In this document: piece by piece, positions 1 through 5,209 of the stretch
Position numbering within the stretch: the stretch's first letter is position 1
Layout of the letters: every line of letters begins with the position of its first letter
DNA from: a bacterium
Lineage (GTDB): Bacteria; Patescibacteria; Microgenomatia; Levybacterales; UBA12049
Direction: 5' to 3'
Assembly: GCA_021825955.1 (NCBI GenBank)
Contig: JAKAEH010000013.1
Location: 1-9,306, forward strand
Length of the DNA stretch: 9,306 nt
The notes under the pieces: generated by a model
What the model saw: only the letters and a program-made list of their open reading frames with translations
Told to the model about the DNA's origin: nothing
The model's database searches: none
Made by a program: the position numbers and the translations under genes

Positions 1-528
1 CATTGTAGCTCCTACCTTAAGAAACTGGTACGTTCTAAAAGCAGCAACACTTGTATCTAAAGTCATCTCCGTACTTATTACTCCGCTTGCCATTCCGTTT
101 AGCTGAAACTTTATTTCCCTAAGTCTTCTTACAAATTCATCCCGGTCTTGCGGAGCTCTTAACATTCCCCTTCTTGCAAAACCGTTAGGCAAATACTGTG
201 AAGTTGCAAAATAATGCATCCACCCGAAAACTATATTTGTAAAATCTGCTGCTTCGTTCATTTCCGGAGTTTGGGAGTCTGCTATAACCAAAGTTGTATC
301 AAATACTCTTCCCGCTCCTTGTGCCGCTGTTTTTAGATATGGAAAGGTGTAATTTACAATATAGTCTTTTACAAATTTGGGAGACAAGCCTCCATGAGCC
401 ATAAGTCCTATGATACTTTCTGTTTGGGAAACCACAATTTTTGGCACTCGTGCGGGGTCCTCGTAGGTAGGATAAGCCTGAAACCTTTCCCCAAATCTGG
501 TAAAGGCAGGATTCTCCGGAGTTCCCAT
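1..528 (-). CDS. Unrecognised protein, C-terminal part beyond the window edge
   Basis: An open frame of 176 codons starts at ATG 528 and runs without a stop through base 1, so the gene is cut off. The start is well fixed: an in-frame TAA lies five codons upstream (541-543) and no other start codon lies between. The N-terminus reads MGTPENPAFTRFGERF, followed by a stretch rich in aromatic and helix-forming residues (about 40-110, including VKDYIVNYTFPYLKTAAQ and NIVFGWMHYFATSQYLPNG) and a basic segment around RRGMLRAPQDRDEFVRRLRE. There is no signal peptide and no clear membrane span in the visible part. I do not recognise the family and assign no function. No Shine-Dalgarno sequence precedes the ATG; instead a near-consensus promoter ends 9 nt upstream, suggesting a leaderless mRNA. 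The gene follows the terminator of the secreted-protein gene, so it is probably its own transcription unit. The frame is very likely real; the function is unknown. Confidence 0.8.
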   Translation of the reverse strand, partial: MGTPENPAFTRFGERFQAYPTYEDPARVPKIVVSQTESIIGLMAHGGLSPKFVKDYIVNYTFPYLKTAAQGAGRVFDTTLVIADSQTPEMNEAADFTNIVFGWMHYFATSQYLPNGFARRGMLRAPQDRDEFVRRLREIKFQLNGMASGVISTEMTLDTSVAAFRTYQFLKVGATM

Positions 529-537
529 AAAAGATTT

Positions 538-566
538 ATTTTAGAGATTAGTTTAAGCTTTGTAAA
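538..566 (-). promoter_or_regulatory. Sigma70-like promoter for the left-edge gene, probably leaderless
   Basis: Read on the minus strand, TTTACA (566-561) is followed by a 17-nt spacer and TAAAAT (543-538). That is five of six matches in each box at ideal spacing. Only 9 nt separate the -10 box from the ATG at 528, so initiation about 7 nt after the -10 falls almost on the start codon. This agrees with the missing ribosome binding site. The match is seen directly; leaderless initiation is inferred. Confidence 0.6.
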
Positions 567-581
567 GAAGGAGTTTATCGC

Positions 582-618
582 AAAAAAACAACCCACTGCC
601 ATAAAGCAAATGAGTTGT
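582..618 (-). terminator. Intrinsic terminator after the four-cysteine secreted protein gene
   Basis: On the minus strand, ACAACTCA (618-611) pairs with TGGGTTGT (595-588), an 8-bp stem with one G-U pair. A weak inner TGC/GCA pairing lies in the 15-nt loop, and a run of T follows (587-582). It lies about 18 nt past the stop codon at 636. Between the two sits a perfect AT-rich palindrome, AAAACTAA/TTAGTTTT (621-628 and 630-637), overlapping the stop codon. The terminator ends about 16 nt before the -35 box of the next gene. Confidence 0.75.
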
Positions 619-635
619 CTAAAACTAATTTAGTT

Positions 636-1304
636 TTATAAGATATTTCCCGAATTACCATCCGAGGAGTTTATCCACGTTCCGTGGCTTTCCCCTCTGT
701 AAATCCAACCCCACCAGGGTTGAAGAAAATTACCGTATCCGGGGAAATATTGGCCTATCCAATCAACGCTTCCGGGACATACTCCATTGATATTGCAACG
801 ATAGTCCACTGTCCCAACGTTTCCATGTGTCGGCCATGCTCCTGTAGGAGCAAATTTTCCGGTAAATGTTCCTCTATATCCTCCGGACATATCTCCTACA
901 ACAGGAGAATCTATCAGAGAACCAGAAGGGGTATTTTCCGGACTTATCTGACCCGGAACAGCATAGAATTGTCCATCGTAAGTCACGATTGAACAATAGG
1001 TACCTTCACCTGTAGACCAGGCTTGAATATGTCGTGTAAAATAATCAAATGCCCAGTAATCTCCTGCTACTCCTGAATCAGCGTCATTTCGGACTTTCTC
1101 AGTAATATTTACTAAAGGTTCTCCCAGATTATCACCACAAGCAGATTTATTTAATTGTTTATCCGGATTAAAGTTTCCGCTTATATTTCCATGGTCGTTA
1201 TCGCCGTGGTTTGGTTTTTCATCTGCTAAAACCCGTGTGGAATAAAATACAACAGCTAAAACCAGCAAAGTAAACAAAGAAAGGCCTAAAAGAAATTTTT
1301 TCAA
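636..1304 (-). CDS. Secreted four-cysteine, Trp/Gly-rich protein of unknown function
   Basis: This is 222 aa if translation starts at TTG 1304, which I prefer. A strong AAAGGAGGTG lies exactly 8 nt upstream, and the protein then begins with a clean signal peptide: LKKF, a hydrophobic core, and a likely cleavage after VLA (residue 27). Longer starts at 1328 or 1418 lack a ribosome binding site, and 1418 would run back through the upstream terminator. The mature N-terminus is rich in Asn, His, Asp and Gly. The rest is rich in Trp (84, 96, 157, 182, 197, 198, 200, 210), Gly and Tyr, with only four Cys (56, 104, 170, 176), which could form two disulfides. The segment GTVDYRCNINGVCPGSVDW and a WWGWIY element near the C-terminus look like a compact all-beta fold. 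There is no transmembrane anchor after the signal peptide. I recall similar secreted proteins in Microgenomates genomes but cannot verify this here. It lies downstream of the beta-helix gene in the same direction, separated by a terminator. Function unknown; export is well supported. Confidence 0.85.
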   Translation of the reverse strand: MKKFLLGLSLFTLLVLAVVFYSTRVLADEKPNHGDNDHGNISGNFNPDKQLNKSACGDNLGEPLVNITEKVRNDADSGVAGDYWAFDYFTRHIQAWSTGEGTYCSIVTYDGQFYAVPGQISPENTPSGSLIDSPVVGDMSGGYRGTFTGKFAPTGAWPTHGNVGTVDYRCNINGVCPGSVDWIGQYFPGYGNFLQPWWGWIYRGESHGTWINSSDGNSGNIL

Positions 1305-1310
1305 ATTACT

Positions 1311-1320
1311 CACCTCCTTT
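1311..1320 (-). promoter_or_regulatory. Ribosome binding site that fixes a TTG start
   Basis: The minus strand reads AAAGGAGGTG, a near-perfect complement to the 16S 3' end. GGAGG ends 8 nt before the TTG at 1304. It sits inside the longer frame that would begin at 1418 or 1328 and is the main reason for choosing the TTG. Confidence 0.85.
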
Positions 1321-1370
1321 CTTTTCATGTAACAAATACAATAATTTCCTAAAATGAACTGAAAGTGAAC

Positions 1371-1407
1371 AAAAAACAACCCACAGGATTTCCCCAATGG
1401 GTTGTTT
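1371..1407 (-). terminator. Intrinsic terminator after the beta-helix gene
   Basis: On the minus strand, AAACAACCCA (1407-1398) and TGGGTTGTTT (1383-1374) form a perfect 10-bp stem around a 14-nt loop, followed by more T residues (to 1371). It lies 17 nt after the stop at 1424. The segment AAAAAACAACCCAC (plus strand 1371-1384) recurs exactly at 583-596 in the terminator of the neighbouring gene. I see no convincing promoter between this terminator and the next gene, so some read-through is possible. Confidence 0.85.
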
Positions 1408-1423
1408 AAAAAATACACACAAA

Positions 1424-2464
1424 TTATGGTGTTACATTTGCGTGAACTTTAGCATTATTAGTAAATGATGCATCCGCATCAATAAATCGAAGATAGGGAC
1501 TGTCTCCGGAAACCGGAGTATAACCTAATCCTGATATATTATTGTGGATCATTTTATCGTTATTTCCCTGATCAGCAATACCGGCTTGATAACCACCATA
1601 ATAATTGTTGTAAACACCATCGCTGCTGATAGTATTATTTACAACTTTTACATTAGTTTGTGCTAACGGAGAATTATAATTCTCATCGATATTAGTTAAC
1701 CAAATACCGATATCGTTATTTCTAACGGTATTTCCATCAATTATTGTTCCCGTCGTATACGCACAAATTCCACTTGGAAGACAAGGATTATATGCGGGAC
1801 CACCCACAACGATTATTCCACCGGAAACGGTCGAACTACCGGTATAGGAATTACCTGTTACAGTATTTCCCCTTACTTGGGCACTCGCTCCATATCCGAT
1901 TTGAATACCGTTTTGAGCTATATAGTTGACATGTCCCTGACCGGTTACAATATTATTTCTAATATCTGCCGTTGTTCCAAGTCCGTTTGCAACTATTCCG
2001 CCTTTTTGATAATTGGTAAGAGTATTTCCCCAGATTTTACCCGAGACACTGCCTGTACCAAAACCACGGTAGTAAATTGCAACTCCGTGTTGCGTACCAT
2101 TCAAAGGAGTTTCTCCGATATCGTGAATGCTGCTATTTTGGACATCAACGGAAATGTTGTTTACATCGCCGTTAACCAACACTCCAAAATAGTTTGCTCC
2201 ATAAATATTTGCTTTATTCACAGAGCCGGAGCCATTATCGTAATATACTCCGATATTACAGCCAGCTGCATTAACTGTTCCTGTAATATCTCCCGGATTT
2301 ATTAAAGCTGCCGTCATATTAATGCCGTCTCTCCAAAATCCTGTGGGAGTACAAGTAATTGGACCGAAATCTCCCTGTGTTTTAGTGGCAAATGCGGGAG
2401 CAATCATTGCTCCGAGCATTAATGCTCCTGCTGCTCCCCCTATTAAAAGTTTCTTGAAATTCAT
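1424..2464 (-). CDS. Secreted right-handed parallel beta-helix protein
   Basis: The protein is 346 aa from ATG 2464. A GTG nine bases upstream is in frame but lies inside the AGGGAGGTG ribosome binding site, so ATG, 8 nt past GGAGG, is the better start. Residues 1-26 are a signal peptide (MNFKKLLIGG, Ala/Gly/Leu core, cleavage after AFA). From about 60 on, turns of the type GNTVTGN, RNNIVTG, DGNTVRNN and NNTISS recur (146, 169, 198, 243, 276 and 308) amid Ile/Val/Gly-rich strands such as GGIIVVGG and DIGIWLTN. This is typical of parallel beta-helix (PbH1, pectate-lyase-like) repeats. Spacing is 23-45 residues; the longest gap holds a loop with two cysteines (228, 234), and two more lie at 38 and 69. 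I see no polysaccharide-lyase catalytic signature and no C-terminal anchor, so binding to or decorating a surface is as likely as an enzyme activity. The fold and export are well supported; the ligand is unknown. Confidence 0.85.
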   Translation of the reverse strand: MNFKKLLIGGAAGALMLGAMIAPAFATKTQGDFGPITCTPTGFWRDGINMTAALINPGDITGTVNAAGCNIGVYYDNGSGSVNKANIYGANYFGVLVNGDVNNISVDVQNSSIHDIGETPLNGTQHGVAIYYRGFGTGSVSGKIWGNTLTNYQKGGIVANGLGTTADIRNNIVTGQGHVNYIAQNGIQIGYGASAQVRGNTVTGNSYTGSSTVSGGIIVVGGPAYNPCLPSGICAYTTGTIIDGNTVRNNDIGIWLTNIDENYNSPLAQTNVKVVNNTISSDGVYNNYYGGYQAGIADQGNNDKMIHNNISGLGYTPVSGDSPYLRFIDADASFTNNAKVHANVTP

Positions 2465-2470
2465 TTTATT

Positions 2471-2480
2471 CACCTCCCTT
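2471..2480 (-). promoter_or_regulatory. Ribosome binding site of the beta-helix gene
   Basis: The minus strand reads AAGGGAGGTG, with GGAGG ending 8 nt before ATG 2464. This is the same spacing as at the neighbouring secreted-protein gene. It contains the in-frame GTG that a simple frame search would take as the start. Confidence 0.8.
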
Positions 2481-2571
2481 CTCTATAAACCTAAAATATA
2501 AAACTTAAAATTTAAATAACATATTGTTTCGTGTTTCAATTTAGAGGTAATGTATGGAAAATAACGGGGAT

Positions 2572-2593
2572 ATGAAAAACCTGCCTTTTTCAT
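2572..2593 (-). other. Perfect inverted repeat at the predicted 5' end of the beta-helix mRNA
   Basis: ATGAAAAA (2572-2579) and TTTTTCAT (2586-2593) are perfect 8-bp arms around CCTGCC. The predicted transcription start of the minus-strand promoter falls at about 2593, so the hairpin would form the extreme 5' end of a leader of roughly 130 nt. A 5'-terminal hairpin could protect the mRNA. It could instead be a regulator binding site or a weak plus-strand terminator, although nothing on the plus strand needs terminating here. Pairing is seen; the role is inferred. Confidence 0.45.
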
Positions 2594-2599
2594 TAACTA

Positions 2600-2628
2600 T
2601 TTTTACGCTGTTTAAAATAATTTGTCAA
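2600..2628 (-). promoter_or_regulatory. Candidate promoter of the beta-helix gene
   Basis: The minus strand shows a perfect TTGACA (2628-2623), a 17-nt spacer and TAAAAA (2605-2600), four of six matches to the -10 consensus. It would give a leader of about 130 nt. A weaker alternative lies closer to the gene, TTGAAA with TTTAAA 17 nt downstream, in about 2510-2540. The leader between promoter and gene is very AT-rich and otherwise shows only the hairpin at 2572-2593. Confidence 0.5.
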
Positions 2629-2638
2629 GGAGGCGAGT

Positions 2639-2667
2639 TTGACTTTTAAAGAGGATAGTGGTATAAA
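2639..2667 (+). promoter_or_regulatory. Sigma70-like promoter for the 131-aa ORF
   Basis: TTGACT (2639-2644), a 17-nt spacer and TATAAA (2662-2667) match the consensus at five of six positions in each box. Initiation near 2674 would leave a leader of about 24 nt before ATG 2698. Its -35 box lies 10 bp from the -35 box of the minus-strand promoter, so the two face away from each other. Confidence 0.65.
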
Positions 2668-2697
2668 CTCTCCTGGTTTTCACAAGAAACAAATTAT

Positions 2698-3093
2698 ATG
2701 GCATCTAGCTATTTCGAAAGAGACAGACGGGATTTAAGCCAGCTTCGGGCAGGAAGTGCTTGGCACGGTAGAGCAGAATACGGAAGAACTTCTTTAACAA
2801 ACGAAGAAACTCAAGCTATTAAAGCACAAGGAGATGTACCCGTTTCTTTGTCAAAACTTGGCATCAGAATAAAAGATGGAGAAATTCCCCAAGTTCAGGC
2901 AGTATGGGCTCCCATGGGAGTTACTCTTTCCATTGACGAAAAAACCGGAGATGTGGTTTTTCCGGGAAAACAAGTAGAAGCTGTGGCCATGGCTTTTGAC
3001 GATACCCACTTTATACTTTTTGACCATTTTCAAGGGCCAAAACCTAAAGAAGAAATTTTATACAGAAGAACTTTTGATGGAAGAGGCATGTAA
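2698..3093 (+). CDS. Small uncharacterised protein, 131 aa
   Basis: This is the only complete frame of useful size here, on the opposite strand to all the recognised genes. The protein starts MASSYFERDRRDLSQLRAGS and has a polar, Arg-rich N-terminal third. Next come a likely helix with an NEETQAIKAQ stretch and a mixed alpha/beta C-terminal half with short hydrophobic strands (VSLSKLGIRI, VQAVWAPMGVTLSI, AVAMAFDDTHFILF). There is no signal peptide, membrane span or cysteine cluster. The composition looks like that of a small soluble cytoplasmic protein. No good Shine-Dalgarno precedes ATG 2698, although the promoter and short leader fit well. I do not recognise the family. A small DNA- or protein-binding role is conceivable from the basic N-terminus but is not shown. 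The protein-like composition and dedicated promoter make the gene credible. Confidence 0.7.
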   Translation: MASSYFERDRRDLSQLRAGSAWHGRAEYGRTSLTNEETQAIKAQGDVPVSLSKLGIRIKDGEIPQVQAVWAPMGVTLSIDEKTGDVVFPGKQVEAVAMAFDDTHFILFDHFQGPKPKEEILYRRTFDGRGM

Positions 3094-3102
3094 GTTATCC
3101 TC

Positions 3103-3132
3103 TTGACAAGGTCTGTAGAAAAGTTTTACGCT
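3103..3132 (+). promoter_or_regulatory. Possible promoter for the 62-aa ORF
   Basis: A perfect TTGACA (3103-3108) is followed after 18 nt by TACGCT (3127-3132), which keeps only the key T, A and final T of the -10 box. Initiation near 3139 would leave a leader of about 15 nt. The -35 overlaps a short inverted repeat, AAGAGG/CCTCTT (3081-3086 and 3099-3104), that begins at the end of the preceding gene. The -10 is weak, so this is tentative. Confidence 0.4.
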
Positions 3133-3154
3133 AAATAGTGGACATGGTGAGTTT

Positions 3155-3343
3155 ATGATTGCGGAGATTATCGAAAACATTACCCATGGAAAGCAAACAG
3201 CCGAGCATCCTCAAGGCGTTGCTTCCTCACCTCAAATCGACCACAGCCAGACTTGGATAAGATTACAGGCTATCACAAAAAGAAGACATATGGGCCATTT
3301 CCCTACCCCCAACCTAACTTCCGAACCGGCAAAAAGAGTTTAG
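3155..3343 (+). CDS. Small uncharacterised protein, 62 aa
   Basis: The frame starts at ATG 3155 behind a modest GGTGA (4 nt spacing) and ends at TAG 3341-3343. It reads MIAEIIENITHGKQTAEHPQ, then a polar section with an Ile/Leu/Arg helix-like stretch (TWIRLQAITKRRHMGHF) and a Pro/Ser-rich tail. It is rich in His, with no cysteine, signal peptide or membrane span. I recognise no domain. It lies 61 nt after the 131-aa ORF on the same strand, so the two may be co-transcribed even if the internal promoter is inactive. Its stop overlaps the cysS stop by 4 nt in convergent orientation. Because it is short and has no known relative, it could be a chance frame, but its position between a TTGACA box and the end of cysS argues for a real gene. 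Confidence 0.5.
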   Translation: MIAEIIENITHGKQTAEHPQGVASSPQIDHSQTWIRLQAITKRRHMGHFPTPNLTSEPAKRV

Positions 3344-4686
3344 AGAGGTTTTAGTTTCGTTTTTCCGTTTTTATCTTCCAGATCATATCCTAATTTTTTG
3401 ATTTTATGCCTTAATTGGTCTGCCATATGATATCGTTTTTCTTTTCTTAGAGATTCCCTTTCTTTAACAAGCATTAATACCTCTTCCGAAACTTCGCCGA
3501 TTGCTGTTTTCTTTTTTACTTCCGCCAAATTCAGCCCCAAAATTTTGTCGAATTTAAATAAACTCTCTGCTTTTGCGGAAGTAGGATAATCGGATTTTAC
3601 CAATTCCCAAACAACTGCCAATGCCTTAGCCGTATTTAAATCGTCATTTATTGCATCAAGAAATCTTTCTTCAAATTCCGCGCATCCTATTTCGGGCTTA
3701 TCCCATGTTGATAGTTCTTCTCTTAAATTATTAAGAGCATTTTGAGCTCCTTCCAAACCTTCAAATGTAAAGTTCGTTTCTTGCCTATAGTGAGTCTGCA
3801 AATAAAGATACCTAAGAGCTAAGGGCTCAAACTCCTGTTTTTCCAATTCGGAAAGTGTAAAGAAATTATGAAGAGATTTACTCATTTTTTTCCCGTTTAC
3901 TAAAATGTGTGCGCCATGCACCCAGTATTTTACGAAAGGACTTTCTCCGGTTTTAGCCTCACTTTGTGCAATTTCGTTTTCGTGATGAGGAAAAATCAGA
4001 TCTATTCCGCCTAAATGCAGGTCTATTTTATTTCCTAAAATCGACTGGGACATAACCGAACATTCTATATGCCAACCCGGTCTTCCTTTTCCCCAAGGCG
4101 AATCAAAACCCACTTCTTCTTCACCTACCGATTTCCACAAGGCAAAATCCTGAATATCCTCCTTTGAATATTCATCGGAAAGAACTCTTGTTCCTGTTTT
4201 CAATTCTCGTTTTTCAACTCCGGAAAGTTTTCCGTAATTTGGAAACTTTGAAATATCAAAATAAACCGAACCGTCTTCTTCTACATAAGCAAAACCTTTT
4301 CTAACCAGGTCCTGGACATATTCAATCATTTTCTTTACATACTCGGTGGCTTTTGGCTGAAACGAAGTTTTTCGTATATTTAATTTTTGTATATCTTCAA
4401 AAAAATATTTCGTGTACTCTTCGGAAATTTGACTTATGGTTAATTCCTTTTCTTTTGCCTTTTTGATTATTTTATCGTCTATATCCGTGATATTCTCCAC
4501 GCTTTTAACTTTGAATCCATTGTATTCCAGCGTTCTTTGCAATATGTCGGAGAATAAGAAAGTCCTTAAATTTCCTATATGCATATGGTCATAAACGGTA
4601 GGTCCGCAGGTATACATGGTTACGGCCGGAGGATTATTTGGCTGAAAGTCTTCTATTTGTTTTGACAAAGTATTATAAATTCTCAA
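3340..4686 (-). CDS. cysS: Cysteinyl-tRNA synthetase
   Basis: This class I aminoacyl-tRNA synthetase charges tRNA-Cys with cysteine using ATP in the cytoplasm. At 448 aa it is close to the usual length (about 460). The nucleotide-binding HIGN element is at 36-39, within TCGPTVYDHMHIGNLRTF, and the KMSKS loop is at 267-271. The zinc ligands that select cysteine are all present: Cys27, Cys209 (GWHIECSVMS), His234 and Glu238 (PHHENE). The C-terminal end GYDLEDKNGKTKLK matches the usual family ending. The start is TTG 4686: its bases overlap the TGA of the upstream ORF (TTGA), and a good GGAGG lies 9 nt upstream inside that ORF. Translation is therefore probably coupled to the upstream gene. It is the last gene of the minus-strand block, and its 3' end overlaps the convergent 62-aa ORF by 4 nt. 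I see no intrinsic terminator after it. Confidence 0.97.
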   Translation of the reverse strand: MRIYNTLSKQIEDFQPNNPPAVTMYTCGPTVYDHMHIGNLRTFLFSDILQRTLEYNGFKVKSVENITDIDDKIIKKAKEKELTISQISEEYTKYFFEDIQKLNIRKTSFQPKATEYVKKMIEYVQDLVRKGFAYVEEDGSVYFDISKFPNYGKLSGVEKRELKTGTRVLSDEYSKEDIQDFALWKSVGEEEVGFDSPWGKGRPGWHIECSVMSQSILGNKIDLHLGGIDLIFPHHENEIAQSEAKTGESPFVKYWVHGAHILVNGKKMSKSLHNFFTLSELEKQEFEPLALRYLYLQTHYRQETNFTFEGLEGAQNALNNLREELSTWDKPEIGCAEFEERFLDAINDDLNTAKALAVVWELVKSDYPTSAKAESLFKFDKILGLNLAEVKKKTAIGEVSEEVLMLVKERESLRKEKRYHMADQLRHKIKKLGYDLEDKNGKTKLKPL

Positions 4687-5207
4687 CCGCCTATTCCTCC
4701 TTTTACTTCTGCCCTTCGCTGTTCTCTTTGCAGGGCAAAATCGGGCTTTTTCTTTTCTTTCTTTTGTTCTGCATCAATTTCTTGCATTTCCTGCCTTTCT
4801 ACTCTTTCCGCCGGCCTTTCCTCTTCCTTAGAAGCTCCTTCCGCACGTTTTATTAGCGGGCCATAATAAACTTCGTTATGCAGTTGCTGCTTTACTTGCT
4901 CAAGCTTTACTCTGTCCGCTTCTTCAATTTGCTCTTTAGACATAACAGGTTCTCCGCTTTGGGGAGCTGAAGGAGCATAAAGGTCTTTTACCATATCTTT
5001 TACCTGAGCTTGTGCATCTGCCTGCGAAGCTTGATCCTGGGGTGAAGCGTTAGCCTCCATTTGTTGTCCCGAAGCATCCGAACCCGTAACTTGCCCCGTT
5101 ACCGCTTTTACGGCATTAACAGCCACATCGCTTACTGCCTTGCCTGTTTTTTGAACCGTACTTTGTCCTTTTTCTAAAACTTCCCCTAAAACATCATCCT
5201 GATTCAT
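4683..5207 (-). CDS. Uncharacterised charged protein between recR and cysS, 174 aa
   Basis: The protein starts at ATG 5207, two bases after the recR stop. It has three parts. Residues 1-45 are a likely amphipathic helix (VLGEVLEKGQSTVQKTGKAV followed by Ala/Val-rich sequence). Residues 45-75 are a low-complexity Gln/Ala/Ser/Asp linker. From about 88 to the end runs a highly charged, helical, probably coiled-coil region with QIEEADRVKLEQVKQQLHNE, then EVYYGPLIK and a Glu/Arg/Lys-rich stretch, ending FALQREQRRAEVKGGIGG. There is no signal peptide, membrane span or cysteine. I know no function. A similar C-terminal block occurs, as far as I remember, in other Microgenomates genomes, which I cannot check here. 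Its place inside a DNA-repair and translation operon, and its 4-nt overlap with cysS, indicate constant co-expression. A structural or nucleic-acid-associated role is possible but unproven. Confidence 0.85.
   Translation of the reverse strand: MNQDDVLGEVLEKGQSTVQKTGKAVSDVAVNAVKAVTGQVTGSDASGQQMEANASPQDQASQADAQAQVKDMVKDLYAPSAPQSGEPVMSKEQIEEADRVKLEQVKQQLHNEVYYGPLIKRAEGASKEEERPAERVERQEMQEIDAEQKKEKKKPDFALQREQRRAEVKGGIGG
4696..4700 (-). promoter_or_regulatory. Ribosome binding site supporting the cysS TTG start
   Basis: The minus strand reads AAAAGGAGGAATAGGCGG immediately before TTG 4686, with GGAGG 9 nt upstream of it. The site lies within the last codons of the upstream ORF (the GGIGG tail) and supports coupled translation at TTGA. 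Confidence 0.75.
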
Positions 5208-5209
5208 AA

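Noticed and set aside
394..633. Frames on both strands overlapping 394-633
   Set aside because: The minus-strand one starts within the terminator and conflicts with the better frame that starts at 528 behind a promoter; the plus-strand one has no start signals.
684..992. Plus-strand 102-codon frame
   Set aside because: It lies entirely antisense to the signal-peptide-bearing secreted protein gene, has no promoter or ribosome binding site, and has an unprotein-like composition.
1305..1418. Longer start (1418 or 1328) for the four-cysteine secreted protein
   Set aside because: Neither start has a ribosome binding site, 1418 would place a terminator inside the coding region, and the signal peptide begins cleanly at TTG 1304 behind AAAGGAGGTG.
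1877..2305. Plus-strand 142-codon frame
   Set aside because: It is antisense to the beta-helix gene and is explained by the regular codon repeats of that gene; it has no start signals.
2465..2473. GTG start three codons upstream in the beta-helix gene
   Set aside because: The GTG is part of the Shine-Dalgarno sequence itself; ATG 2464 has the correct 8-nt spacing.
3081..3104. AAGAGG/CCTCTT inverted repeat as a terminator of the 131-aa ORF
   Set aside because: The stem is only 6 bp with a 12-nt loop and no T-run follows; it overlaps the next -35 box and is at most a weak operator candidate.
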